DNA of 42,988 nucleotides from Lentzea sp. NBRC 102530. Its GTDB lineage: Bacteria; Actinomycetota; Actinomycetes; Mycobacteriales; Pseudonocardiaceae. A program made the translations under genes and the position numbers. The notes beneath the pieces are model-generated. The model was not told where the DNA came from, ran no database searches, and worked only from the letters and a program-made list of their open reading frames with translations. Location of the stretch: NCBI RefSeq assembly GCF_030269365.1, contig NZ_BSTF01000034.1:1-42988 (forward strand), written 5' to 3'. Shown piece after piece: positions 8,652-16,325 of this stretch (position 1 is the first letter of the stretch; each line of letters opens with the position of its first letter).

Positions 8652-10865
8652 GTGCCGCTACCTGCCGTGCTCACCCTGGTGCCCGTTCACGTCAAGGTCC
8701 TGCACAACGACGACGACGGGACGCCCTCGGCGGGCGACGTCTTTTTCGACATGCCGCACGTGCTGCGCGACGCTGCAGGCGGCGTGGTCCTCGGCCGCCG
8801 CCGGTTCCGCGCGAAGCTCAACCCGGCCACTGGCGAGGCGACGGTCAACCTGCCCGCCACCAACGACCCCGACCTCTCGCCGCAGGGCTGGACCTACACC
8901 GTCACCCCGGTCACGGACGCGTGGACCGAGGCGCCGTTTGAGATCGAGGTCCCGTACAACCACGTCGGCACGCTGGAGCTCGCGTCCGTCGCGCCCGCGG
9001 TCACCCCGACCACCGTGGCCACGTACTCGCTGCTGGGCCACGGGCACAGCGTCGCGCAGATCACCGGCCTGGCCGCCGAGCTCGTCGACCTGGACGACCG
9101 CCTGGCCGACCTCGAAGACGCCGCGTCCGGGAACACGTCGCTGCAGCTGCTCACCGGCCCGCTGTACTCGCCCGAGGACTACGGCAACCCGGTGGGCGAC
9201 GGCGTCGCGGACGACTACGCCCCGGTGCTCGCGGCGTGGAACGCCATGCTGGCCAACCCGTTCGGTGTCGGCCGCCTGCTCATCCCGTTCGGCAAGACCT
9301 ACCGCGTCGACCTGTCGAACACCGCACGCGTGCCTGTCAGCGCCGACGAGGCCCGCGCGGCGTTCGCGCTCCCGCAGGTCTCCCGTACCGCACCGAAGCG
9401 CGCCTACGGCATCGTGTCCGCCGGTGAGGCCTACGTCGTGCGCACGGCCGAGCTCGGCGGCACGCCGACTCAGGTCAACACCGCCGGCGTGCTGTTCTTC
9501 GACTCGGGCAACACGGTCTACACCTGGTCGCCCACAACGGGTCTGCCGTGCGCCATCGGCGGACCGGACGCCGACGCCACCGACCCGAGCGGCAACTCGT
9601 TCTCGAACATCCACTTCAGCATCGAGAACGTGATCATCCGGTCCAGCGACAACCCGTCGCTGTGCGCGGTCAACCTGGAGCAGATCAGCACGTGCCGCAT
9701 CGACCGCGTCCGCTTCGACGTCGAGTCGGTGCTCGACCTCGTCGTCGAGCCGACCCACCCGACCGGCGCGGCGCTGCTGCTCCCGAGGTCCAACAACAAC
9801 GTCTCGATCACCCTCGACCGCCTGATCACCGAGGGGTACTACGCCGGCGTTCCGCTCACCGAGCACATCGAGCTCCGCACCGCCATCACGTTGCGGTGCA
9901 AGGTCGGCGTGTTCACGCGGCGGCTGTGCTCGCACTACGGCAAGGTGCACCACCTCAAGGTGGAGCAGTGCCCGAACGGCTTCAGCGGCTGGGACCCGAG
10001 CGGCGAGGGCCCCGACGGCGGCGTCGTCCCCATCCACGGGTGGACCGGGCACATCGACTTCGTCGACATCGAGGACTACGCGTACAACGGCCTCGTCCCG
10101 TGGATCTACGCGCCCACCGCCGGCGTGCACATCAACGATCCGGACGGAAGGTTCCAGGGCCAGATCGGTTTCCTGGGCCGGATCAACTCCGAGCCCGCGG
10201 CCCCGACCGGGATCGGCATCGGGCCCGGCGGGGGAAGCTCGTCGCTCTACGTCCGCGGCCCGTCCGGCACCACCACATCACCAATCGCGATCTTTGGTTT
10301 CCACCACGACCAGGACGCGAACCGCTTCCTGCCACCCGGCGATACCCCGGTCACCACCTACCGGTTGTTCCCGGCCGAGGCGGGGCCGTCGAGCTCGGCG
10401 ACCGAGGGGTTGGCGATCAACGTCGGCGTGGTGCTCGACTTCGACGTCGACGTCCTCGCGACGAAGCTCCACTTCTACCGCCCCGCAACCAACCTCACGG
10501 GCCCGGTCACCGGCCGAATCTGGCGGGTCACCGACCAGACCGCCGTCGCCGGTTCGGACGTCACGTTCACGTTCGACACCGAAACAGGGTGGATCGAGGT
10601 CGAGTTCACCGACGCCGTCGCGCTCTCCGCGGCACACCGGTACATCGCCACGGTCCACTTCCCGGATCGGTACCCGCGCGAGGGTTCGTACTGGGACAGC
10701 GGCGCCGGCGGTGGCGGCATCATCGCCGGACCCATGACGGCGTTCAGCGCCAACGACAGCGCCGGCGGACAAGGTCGCTTCAGCATGGGCGCGATCACCG
10801 TGTTCCCCGGCGGCAACGGCAACGGCGCCGGCTACGGCGTCGACCTCACCGTCGTCGAGGCCTGA
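8652..10865 (+). CDS. Tail spike / receptor-binding protein with DUF4082-like C-terminus
   Basis: A 737-aa protein. Residues 1-120 form a beta-rich N-terminal anchor. Residues about 128-140 hold the phage-fibre motif GHGHSVAQITGL, followed by a short coiled coil. Residues about 165-560 look like a right-handed beta-helix (pectate-lyase-like spike). Residues about 590-710 resemble DUF4082, with LATKLHFYRPATNLTGPVTG, GWIEVEFTDAVAL and YIATVHFPDRYP. It is probably the host-range determinant and may cleave or bind surface polysaccharide. It lies apart from the tail operon, between two strong terminators, as a self-contained cassette. Start GTG after GAGAGGGGGAGC. Confidence 0.82.
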   Translation: MPLPAVLTLVPVHVKVLHNDDDGTPSAGDVFFDMPHVLRDAAGGVVLGRRRFRAKLNPATGEATVNLPATNDPDLSPQGWTYTVTPVTDAWTEAPFEIEVPYNHVGTLELASVAPAVTPTTVATYSLLGHGHSVAQITGLAAELVDLDDRLADLEDAASGNTSLQLLTGPLYSPEDYGNPVGDGVADDYAPVLAAWNAMLANPFGVGRLLIPFGKTYRVDLSNTARVPVSADEARAAFALPQVSRTAPKRAYGIVSAGEAYVVRTAELGGTPTQVNTAGVLFFDSGNTVYTWSPTTGLPCAIGGPDADATDPSGNSFSNIHFSIENVIIRSSDNPSLCAVNLEQISTCRIDRVRFDVESVLDLVVEPTHPTGAALLLPRSNNNVSITLDRLITEGYYAGVPLTEHIELRTAITLRCKVGVFTRRLCSHYGKVHHLKVEQCPNGFSGWDPSGEGPDGGVVPIHGWTGHIDFVDIEDYAYNGLVPWIYAPTAGVHINDPDGRFQGQIGFLGRINSEPAAPTGIGIGPGGGSSSLYVRGPSGTTTSPIAIFGFHHDQDANRFLPPGDTPVTTYRLFPAEAGPSSSATEGLAINVGVVLDFDVDVLATKLHFYRPATNLTGPVTGRIWRVTDQTAVAGSDVTFTFDTETGWIEVEFTDAVALSAAHRYIATVHFPDRYPREGSYWDSGAGGGGIIAGPMTAFSANDSAGGQGRFSMGAITVFPGGNGNGAGYGVDLTVVEA

Positions 10866-10872
10866 TCACGAA

Positions 10873-10910
10873 GGCCCGGCGCCCCCACCGCGGGGGGTGC
10901 CGGGCCCTTT
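10873..10910 (+). terminator. Rho-independent terminator after the tail spike
   Basis: GGCCCGGCGCCCCC (10873-10886) pairs with 10892-10906 around ACCGC (one G-T pair) and is followed by CTTT. It isolates the spike gene from the integration cassette. Confidence 0.88.
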
Positions 10911-10953
10911 CGCATATCCCGATCACTTCAGTGTTGATTGAAAGGAGGCCGCC

Positions 10954-11169
10954 GTGGCACGACCCAAGACGGCCAACGAGACGAACGTCCGAAGCTGGAC
11001 GATCAAGGAAGTCGCAGACCTGCTGTGCGTTTCCACGCGCACCGTCGAGCGGCTCGTCGCCGCTGGCGACCTCGACGCGTCCCGAGTCGGCCGCGCGGTC
11101 CGCGTCCGCGCGCAGTCGGTCCTCGGCTACCTCGAAGCGAACCGACTGGAGCCGACAGGCACCGACTGA
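10954..11169 (+). CDS. xis: Excisionase-like MerR/HTH_17 DNA-binding protein
   Basis: A 71-aa protein with an HTH_17 (excisionase) fold: SWTIKEVADLLCVSTRTVERLV recognition region, then wing residues DASRVGRAVRVRAQSV. Small proteins of this kind near an integrase act as recombination directionality factors. Start GTG 10954 follows a near-perfect AAAGGAGG at 10941-10948. It is the first gene of the integration cassette after a terminator. It could also be a regulator. Confidence 0.8.
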   Translation: MARPKTANETNVRSWTIKEVADLLCVSTRTVERLVAAGDLDASRVGRAVRVRAQSVLGYLEANRLEPTGTD

Positions 11170-11273
11170 GTACGACACCCCGTTCGATCTAACGACACCA
11201 GTCGTTGTGACCGGTAACCTTCGTTATCGGTCATTAACTGATGGCCGTTCCAAGATCGAAACAGGGGCAGCTG

Positions 11274-11702
11274 ATGAGAACGGAACAGGCTCGCGCGATA
11301 GCTGACGGAGCACCCCGCGCGGTGCGCTTTGACCTCGTCAGTGAGGAACACACGTACTTCATTCTCACTACGGCACTTGCTGACTTCATCACCGAACAAC
11401 GTGCCGACGCCCAAGCCGACGAGATCGACATCCCCAGCGCGCACCGCGACTGGGCCAACGCCGCCGAGGTCATGCTCGAAAAGATCGAGAGCGCCCTCGA
11501 CGGCGAGGGCCACGACGACGGCCTACGCGACCGGATCTTTGACCAGATCGTGAAGGACGGCGAGGGCGCGAACCTTGCCGAGATCACGCGCGCTATCCGA
11601 GAGCCTGGACCCAACGGTGCGGAGTGGGACGTCACGACCCTCATCACCCGCGCGGTCAACACTGCCCTGGACATGGCCGGCGTCCCCGCCGCGCGCAGTT
11701 GA
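11274..11702 (+). CDS. Hypothetical protein upstream of the integrase
   Basis: A 142-aa acidic, helical protein of unknown function. ATG 11274 is preferred over ATG 11241 because AGGGG lies 7 bases upstream. No motif was recognised. It ends 4 bases before the integrase start, so the two are likely cotranscribed and translationally coupled. The 100 bases upstream contain inverted repeats (11191-11240) that may be an operator or recombination arm sites. Confidence 0.65.
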   Translation: MRTEQARAIADGAPRAVRFDLVSEEHTYFILTTALADFITEQRADAQADEIDIPSAHRDWANAAEVMLEKIESALDGEGHDDGLRDRIFDQIVKDGEGANLAEITRAIREPGPNGAEWDVTTLITRAVNTALDMAGVPAARS

Positions 11703-11706
11703 GCCC

Positions 11707-12813
11707 GTGACGGAACCGGTTCTCGAAGGCGAGCTCGTCGACGAGCGCGTGCAGCTGCCCGCGCTCGTCGACGACCGCACGCTCGGCGTCGACGAGCAGC
11801 TCAGCGCGGCGGCCTGGGACCGCATCGCCAGGTCCACGCCAGCCAACACGTTGCGCGCGTACGACCGGCTGCTGCTCGGCAAGGCCCGACGTCCGGACGG
11901 CAAGCACGGCGCGGCCGCCGCGCCCTGGCCGCACCTGGCCTGGGTGCCGTGGTGCGAGGTCTCCGGCCGCCGCTCCGGCGTCGGCACCGAGGCAGCAACC
12001 CAGCAGACCCTGGCGGAGTGGGTCGCCGAGCTTGCGGACGCTGGCATCGGCACGGCCACGATCGAGCAGGGCATCGCCGCGGTGCGACGGCTGCACCGGG
12101 AGTGCGGTCACAGCGGTCAGCCCGACACCACGCTCGCGCTGCAGGTGCTCCGCGGCGAGTTGTACGAGCGGACCAGCAAGCAGAAGCGCCGCGTCGCACC
12201 CGTCACGCTTCCGATCTTGATCAGCATGTTGGAACAGGAACGGTTCGGCACCACCCGGCGGCCGCACCCCACGATCGCCGAACGCGACGCGTGCATGTTC
12301 ACGCTCGGCATCGCCGGGATGCTGCGCCGCTCCGAGCTCGCTGCGCTCGGACACGAGCACGCCGAGGTTTCCGACGAGGGACTCGTCCTGTGGATTGCGT
12401 CGAGCAAGACCGACCGCATGAGCCGGGGTGCTGAGGTCGTCATCCCCCGCGGCAAGAACCCAGCGACCGATCCCGTCCGGCAGTACGAGGTATGGCGTGA
12501 CCGCCTGGGCGACGCCACCGGACCGCTGCTCCGCGCGGTCGGCAAGGCCGGCCGCGTCGGCGGGGCACTGACCCCGGACGGGCGCGACGTCGCCCGCCGG
12601 ATCAAGGTCGCCGTCGCGGCCGCTGGCATGAACCCCGCCCTCTACGCCGGTCACTCGCTGCGTGCCGGCGGCGCCACGATCGCGCACCTGGGCGGCGCCA
12701 GCCTGCTGGAGATCATGAAGCAAGGCCGCTGGCGTCGCGTCGAGCAGGTACTCGAGTACATCCGCCTGCTCGAACGCTTCACCCACAACGCCGCCGGGAA
12801 GATGGGCCTCTGA
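11707..12813 (+). CDS. int: Tyrosine site-specific integrase
   Basis: A 368-aa phage-type tyrosine recombinase. Residues about 30-140 form the SAM-like core-binding domain and the rest the catalytic domain. Visible catalytic residues: Arg207 in the LRRSEL box, His316 and Arg319 in HSLR, Trp342 at the second His/Trp position, and nucleophile Tyr351 in LEYIR. It inserts the circular genome at a host attachment site; the attP core cannot be recognised from sequence alone. Start GTG 11707 lies just after the upstream stop; a longer reading to 11575 would overlap the preceding gene and is unlikely. Confidence 0.92.
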   Translation: MTEPVLEGELVDERVQLPALVDDRTLGVDEQLSAAAWDRIARSTPANTLRAYDRLLLGKARRPDGKHGAAAAPWPHLAWVPWCEVSGRRSGVGTEAATQQTLAEWVAELADAGIGTATIEQGIAAVRRLHRECGHSGQPDTTLALQVLRGELYERTSKQKRRVAPVTLPILISMLEQERFGTTRRPHPTIAERDACMFTLGIAGMLRRSELAALGHEHAEVSDEGLVLWIASSKTDRMSRGAEVVIPRGKNPATDPVRQYEVWRDRLGDATGPLLRAVGKAGRVGGALTPDGRDVARRIKVAVAAAGMNPALYAGHSLRAGGATIAHLGGASLLEIMKQGRWRRVEQVLEYIRLLERFTHNAAGKMGL

Positions 12814-12814
12814 C

Positions 12815-13132
12815 GTGGCAGAACGCGCAGACCTCGTGAAGCTCGTCGTTGCCGTGCTGCGCGACCTCGAGGAACGGTTCCCAGACGGAGCCAACGCCCG
12901 CGGTGGTGGCGACCTGGCGGTGCACTCCATCGAGCTGGTGCAGTGGATCGACGGAATCCCGCTCCGTGTGCCGGCGCCCGGCTGTCACATCGGCCTCGGC
13001 GGATGGGACCCGACCAGGTTCAGCCCGACGTACGACCCGGTCACCTGCGCCCACTGCCTACGCAACGGCGCCAGCCGTGCGGCACCAGTCGCCGTCGACC
13101 TCGACCAGCTGACGTTCGACTTCGAGAACTGA
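12815..13132 (+). CDS. Small zinc-motif hypothetical protein
   Basis: A 105-aa protein starting GTG one base after the integrase stop, so cotranscribed with it. The C-terminal half has a single-domain look, with a Cys-His segment (GCHIGLGGWDP) and C-x2-C (CAHCLRNG), a possible zinc site. Function unknown. It ends at a strong hairpin terminator that closes the integration operon. Confidence 0.7.
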   Translation: MAERADLVKLVVAVLRDLEERFPDGANARGGGDLAVHSIELVQWIDGIPLRVPAPGCHIGLGGWDPTRFSPTYDPVTCAHCLRNGASRAAPVAVDLDQLTFDFEN

Positions 13133-13133
13133 C

Positions 13134-13171
13134 GAGGGGCCCCTCACCTAGGTGAGGGGCCCCTCGTTTTT
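13134..13171. terminator. Bidirectional terminator between convergent operons
   Basis: GAGGGGCCCCTCACC (13134-13148) is perfectly complementary to 13151-13165 and followed by GTTTTT on the + strand. It separates the + strand integration genes from the - strand transfer block that ends at 13185. In the - direction the hairpin also stands after the last stop. Confidence 0.88.
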
Positions 13172-13184
13172 GGTTGTCCCGCGC

Positions 13185-13460
13185 TCAGGACAACCACGCC
13201 GAGCTGATCACTGCCACCGCCACCACGACGAGCAGCACGTCGGCCAGGCCCACGAGCACGCCGAACCAACTGACCATCGGCCTGACCTCGCGCACGACCT
13301 CGACCTCTGCGGCCGCGTCCACGTCGATCCGGTTGCCGTCCAGGTCCCTGAGTTCCACACCGCCGGTGCCGGTCGAGTAGACCGCGACGACGTCGACGAC
13401 CCGGCCGGTCGCCGGGTGCCTGATCGCCGCTGGTGCTTCGACTTCACTGGCTTGGGTCAT
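13185..13460 (-). CDS. Small membrane protein at the end of the transfer block
   Basis: A 91-aa protein: a soluble N-terminal half (residues 1-62, beta-rich and acidic) and one C-terminal transmembrane helix (about 65-88, FGVLVGLADVLLVVVAVAV). Start ATG 13460 has AGGGA about 10 bases upstream; the frame stays open to 13634, but that part overlaps the 47-aa Cys-rich gene. Function unknown; its place suggests an accessory spread (Spd)-like or envelope protein. Confidence 0.6.
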   Translation of the reverse strand: MTQASEVEAPAAIRHPATGRVVDVVAVYSTGTGGVELRDLDGNRIDVDAAAEVEVVREVRPMVSWFGVLVGLADVLLVVVAVAVISSAWLS

Positions 13461-13479
13461 GATCGTTTTCCCTTCGCCG

Positions 13480-13623
13480 TCATAGGCTTGAGCACGGACC
13501 AGCCAGGTACCAACTGGCTGGTCCACCCCCAACCCCGAAAATGTTCCACTGGGCACCGCACTTTTCGCAGGTCGCCACTCCGCACACGACCACGAAGTAC
13601 GTGTGCGGACAGCTTTCGGGCAT
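13480..13623 (-). CDS. Short Cys-rich (zinc-knuckle-like) protein
   Basis: A 47-aa reading frame with ATG 13623 behind an excellent AAGGGAGGTGAG ribosome binding site and stop at 13480. It contains CPHTY, CGVATCEKCGAQWN and a late Cys, a treble-clef or zinc-ribbon-like spacing. It lies between two small membrane protein genes in the same direction. The strong SD and Cys pattern argue that it is real despite its size. Function unknown. Confidence 0.6.
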   Translation of the reverse strand: MPESCPHTYFVVVCGVATCEKCGAQWNIFGVGGGPASWYLAGPCSSL

Positions 13624-13680
13624 GTCGATCTCACCTCCCTTCTCCTTTCGTCGAGGGGGAGGCTTTCGTTCTCGCTTGGA

Positions 13681-13989
13681 CTAGCGAGCTGACTTCGCTG
13701 GCATCGGTGGCGTCGGCCTGGCCGCGCTGCCGGTGCGCTTGAGGCGCTGGTCGCCGACGAACCACGCGGCCACGATCAGCGGAACCGTGAGGCCGAACCA
13801 CGCGACGGCCGCCCACCAGGCGCCGGTGGCGAACAGGCCGCCGGCCATCCACCAGTAGAGGGCGATGTCGAGGCGCTTGAGCGCCTGGCCGAACGTCTCG
13901 TCGCGGCCGCGGGACGCGACCACGAGCACGAGCGCGGGCACCGACCAGATGGTCAGCAGGGATAGCGCGTACTGGGTGTCAGGTCGCAT
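13681..13989 (-). CDS. Membrane protein, three probable helices
   Basis: A 102-aa protein with hydrophobic helices near residues 8-25, 43-62 and 64-80 and a positively charged C-terminus. Start ATG 13989; the reading frame is preceded by a short possible gene (13979-14092) that overlaps it by 11 bases. It lies downstream of the translocase gene, so it may belong to the mating/spread apparatus. No family recognised. Confidence 0.6.
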   Translation of the reverse strand: MRPDTQYALSLLTIWSVPALVLVVASRGRDETFGQALKRLDIALYWWMAGGLFATGAWWAAVAWFGLTVPLIVAAWFVGDQRLKRTGSAARPTPPMPAKSAR

Positions 13990-14092
13990 GAGGAAAGACG
14001 CTCCCGCTCTTCTCGTCTCGGGTCAACCGGACCCGCTGTTGTTGGTCACTCACACACTCACTCATCCGCGAGGTCACGCGTTCTACCTGCAT
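13979..14092 (-). CDS. Possible 37-aa peptide overlapping an inverted repeat
   Basis: ATG 14092 follows AAAGGGGAGGGG and opens 37 codons that end at 13979, overlapping the start of the next gene by 11 bases. Codons 9-16 are written through the left arm of the 21-bp inverted repeat, so the peptide may be incidental to a DNA or RNA structure. Supported only by the SD sequence and the coupling overlap. Confidence 0.3.
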   Translation of the reverse strand: MQVERVTSRMSECVSDQQQRVRLTRDEKSGSVFPHAT

Positions 14093-14131
14093 GTATGACC
14101 CCTCCCCTTTGATGAGTGAGTGTGTGAGTGA
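14046..14131. repeat. 21-bp perfect inverted repeat downstream of the translocase gene
   Basis: Bases 14046-14066 and 14111-14131 are perfect reverse complements, 44 bases apart. Each arm is itself made of TCAC/CTCA iterations. The right arm lies 9 bases after the translocase stop. It could fold as a long mRNA hairpin, be a protein-binding site, or be part of a transfer locus. Confidence 0.85.
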
Positions 14132-14139
14132 GTGATCAT

Positions 14140-16254
14140 TTAAGCCGCGACCTGCGGCCTGGTGTACGGCTTGCCGCGGCCGCCGGGCTGGTCGATCCGG
14201 CCCGAGTTCCGCAGCGTCGTCAGGGCGTTGCGGACGACGCCGGGGTTGCCGCCGAGCTCGCCCGTCTTCTGCAGACGCGAGATGATCTCGCTGGACGTCA
14301 GGCCGGTCTCGGCCGCAAAGATCAGACGCTCGACGCGGTCGGCCCAGGTGGGTTCGTCCTGGCGTTCCATCACGGTCACCACGGCGGGGACGGACGTGGT
14401 GACCGGCGCCGAGCTCGTCGATGTCAGGACCGCCGGCGTCGACGAGCTCGCGGCCAACCCGAGCGCCGCGGAGAGCTTCGCCTTGGCGGACTCGTACGCC
14501 GTCTGCTTGATGCTGGTCACGCCGCTGGGACCGGGGCCTGCCGCCAGCTCGTCGAACTGGTCCGCGTCCAGCCTCATGTAGTCCACGAACTGGGGCGTGA
14601 CGTGCTGGAACCGGTTCGCGTAGAAGGGACCGGCGGCCACCTCCGCGCCCGGTTCGAGGTCGATCACGAAGTCCCTGCGGGCCCACCCGATCTCAGGGAT
14701 GGGGGTCCCGTCAGTCTTCGGGGCCGTGGCCTTGCCGAATTCCTGCAGGTAGTCGGCCTTCTGCCGCCGGTAGTCCTCCTCACCGAGGCGGAGGTAGAGC
14801 TCGCCAGGGGTCTTCAACGCCTTGAGCTTGTGGTTACCGGTGACGCGACCGATGTCGTCCTTGTCGCCGCTTCCCAACGCGATTGACCAGGCGCTTTGCG
14901 ACTTGATGTCACCGCCACGGTCACCAGCCTGGCCGTTGGTGCCGCGGTGCCCAACGCGGACCAGGCGGACGCCGGCGGAGAGGCCTCGCTGCGAGCACCG
15001 GTACCAAAGCGCCGAGGCCGTGTGGAACCGGTTGCCGATGTACACACCGACGCTGGTGTCCTGCAGAACATCGGCCGCCTCGTCCAGGGCAACGATGATC
15101 ATCGGACGGCGTCCGCGCTGGTCAAGCGGCACGCTCTGCCGGTACTGGATGATCAGCCACACGGTGTAGAGCATGTGCACGGTGTCCTGCTGCCCGTTGA
15201 CTGCCCAGATCGGCATCCGCTGGCCGGTGCCCAGGTACTTGTGCAGGAACTGACCCCAGGTCTCGTACTGCTTGCCGCGCCCACACGCCCAGAACACCGC
15301 CTCGCCGCCGTCCTCGACGCACAGGGTGACGTCCGCAGCGATCCTGGTCAGCAGGTTCGACTTGCCCCGGCCGGTCCGGGCGATGATCTCGCCATGCCCG
15401 GACGCCAGCGGCAGGAACCCACGCGTCCCATCAGCGCAGGTAGAGAGCTCGATCGGGTCTTGGATCGACCGCGGAACGGGCCGGTCGTAGTACGGCTTGA
15501 CGTCGTTGAGCACGTCCCGGCTGGTCACGGTGACCTGATAGACGCCGGCGTACCCATCGACGTTGCTGATCTCGACCCAGTCGGTCCGCCACGGACGGCC
15601 GGTAACGTGCCGGAGGCTGATGGCGATTTGCTCGTTGGCGTCGGACCCGAACGGGCTGACCGTCTTCTTCCCCGCCTCGACCTTTTCCTCGTCGCGGAGT
15701 ATCTGCGCCGCCTTGGGCGGCACCATCACCAGGAACGCCATGCAGTCCTTCGAGACCATGCGCACGTTCGCGGCCGGCACGTCGAGGTAGTCGAAGCCCG
15801 AAAGCGACAACGCCTTTTTGAACGTGACCAGTGCCGACACCGTCTGAGCGTCGGCGTCACCACGGGTGGACAGGGTCGTCGTCTTGACCGGCCTGGTCAG
15901 TAACCAGTGCACAACATCGGTCAGGACGTACTCGCCGAACGCCAGCACCAGCAGACCACCAGCGCACCACCAGCGCAGGTCAGGGGCCTGAACCCACATC
16001 ACCAGCCAGGTGACGTGGGCCAGGACGGCACCCAGCAGCCACACCCGCACGGCTTGCCGCCTCGAGAGGTGGAACTTCGCGAAGTACTCACCGGCGTACA
16101 CAACCTTGCTGATCAGCAGGAACGCACCGGCCACGAGCACCGCCAGCGCCGCGTAGAAGATCCATACCGGCAGGGACAACGCCGCCGCGATCAACGCGAG
16201 CACTAGGGTGCTCACTGCGGCGACGGCGATGCTGGCCGTCTTGAGCTGCAACAC
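14140..16254 (-). CDS. FtsK/TraB-type DNA translocase (conjugative transfer ATPase)
   Basis: A 704-aa membrane ATPase. Residues about 7-112 form four transmembrane helices. A Walker A-like ARTGRGKSN has Lys298 and Walker B MIIVALDEA has Asp391/Glu392. A late segment resembles FtsK motor sequence (GDKDDIGRVTG). Residues about 643-704 form a winged helix (LTSSEIISRLQKTGELGG, VVRNALTTLRNSGRI), as in FtsK-gamma and Streptomyces TraB, which reads 8-bp DNA motifs. Start GTG 16254 is chosen for AAAGGAG six bases upstream; ATG 16326 would run through a hairpin. TraB hexamers move double-stranded DNA between mycelial cells. This is not a usual phage gene. Confidence 0.85.
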   Translation of the reverse strand: MLQLKTASIAVAAVSTLVLALIAAALSLPVWIFYAALAVLVAGAFLLISKVVYAGEYFAKFHLSRRQAVRVWLLGAVLAHVTWLVMWVQAPDLRWWCAGGLLVLAFGEYVLTDVVHWLLTRPVKTTTLSTRGDADAQTVSALVTFKKALSLSGFDYLDVPAANVRMVSKDCMAFLVMVPPKAAQILRDEEKVEAGKKTVSPFGSDANEQIAISLRHVTGRPWRTDWVEISNVDGYAGVYQVTVTSRDVLNDVKPYYDRPVPRSIQDPIELSTCADGTRGFLPLASGHGEIIARTGRGKSNLLTRIAADVTLCVEDGGEAVFWACGRGKQYETWGQFLHKYLGTGQRMPIWAVNGQQDTVHMLYTVWLIIQYRQSVPLDQRGRRPMIIVALDEAADVLQDTSVGVYIGNRFHTASALWYRCSQRGLSAGVRLVRVGHRGTNGQAGDRGGDIKSQSAWSIALGSGDKDDIGRVTGNHKLKALKTPGELYLRLGEEDYRRQKADYLQEFGKATAPKTDGTPIPEIGWARRDFVIDLEPGAEVAAGPFYANRFQHVTPQFVDYMRLDADQFDELAAGPGPSGVTSIKQTAYESAKAKLSAALGLAASSSTPAVLTSTSSAPVTTSVPAVVTVMERQDEPTWADRVERLIFAAETGLTSSEIISRLQKTGELGGNPGVVRNALTTLRNSGRIDQPGGRGKPYTRPQVAA

Positions 16255-16278
16255 GTTGGCTCCTTTGAGCTGGCGGAG

Positions 16279-16315
16279 GGTCAGGGGCACGCGCCCTAAC
16301 GCGTGACCCCTGACC
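16279..16315 (-). promoter_or_regulatory. Hairpin in the translocase leader
   Basis: GGTCAGGGGCACGCG (16279-16293) pairs with 16300-16315 with a single bulged base, loop CCCTAA. It lies between the stop of the upstream gene (16326) and the translocase ribosome binding site, so it could attenuate readthrough or protect the processed mRNA. No T-tract follows. Confidence 0.6.
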
Positions 16316-16325
16316 TGGGGAAACA

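Noticed and set aside
12815..13184. attP core / tRNA 3' end next to the integrase
   Set aside because: I looked for a tRNA-like 3' segment near int and found none I can support, so no attachment site is called.
14046..14131. Inverted repeats as insertion-sequence ends
   Set aside because: Only 44 bases lie between them, with no transposase and no target duplication.
14896..15903. + strand frame opposite the FtsK/TraB-like gene
   Set aside because: Antisense shadow; the - strand protein has Walker motifs and membrane helices.
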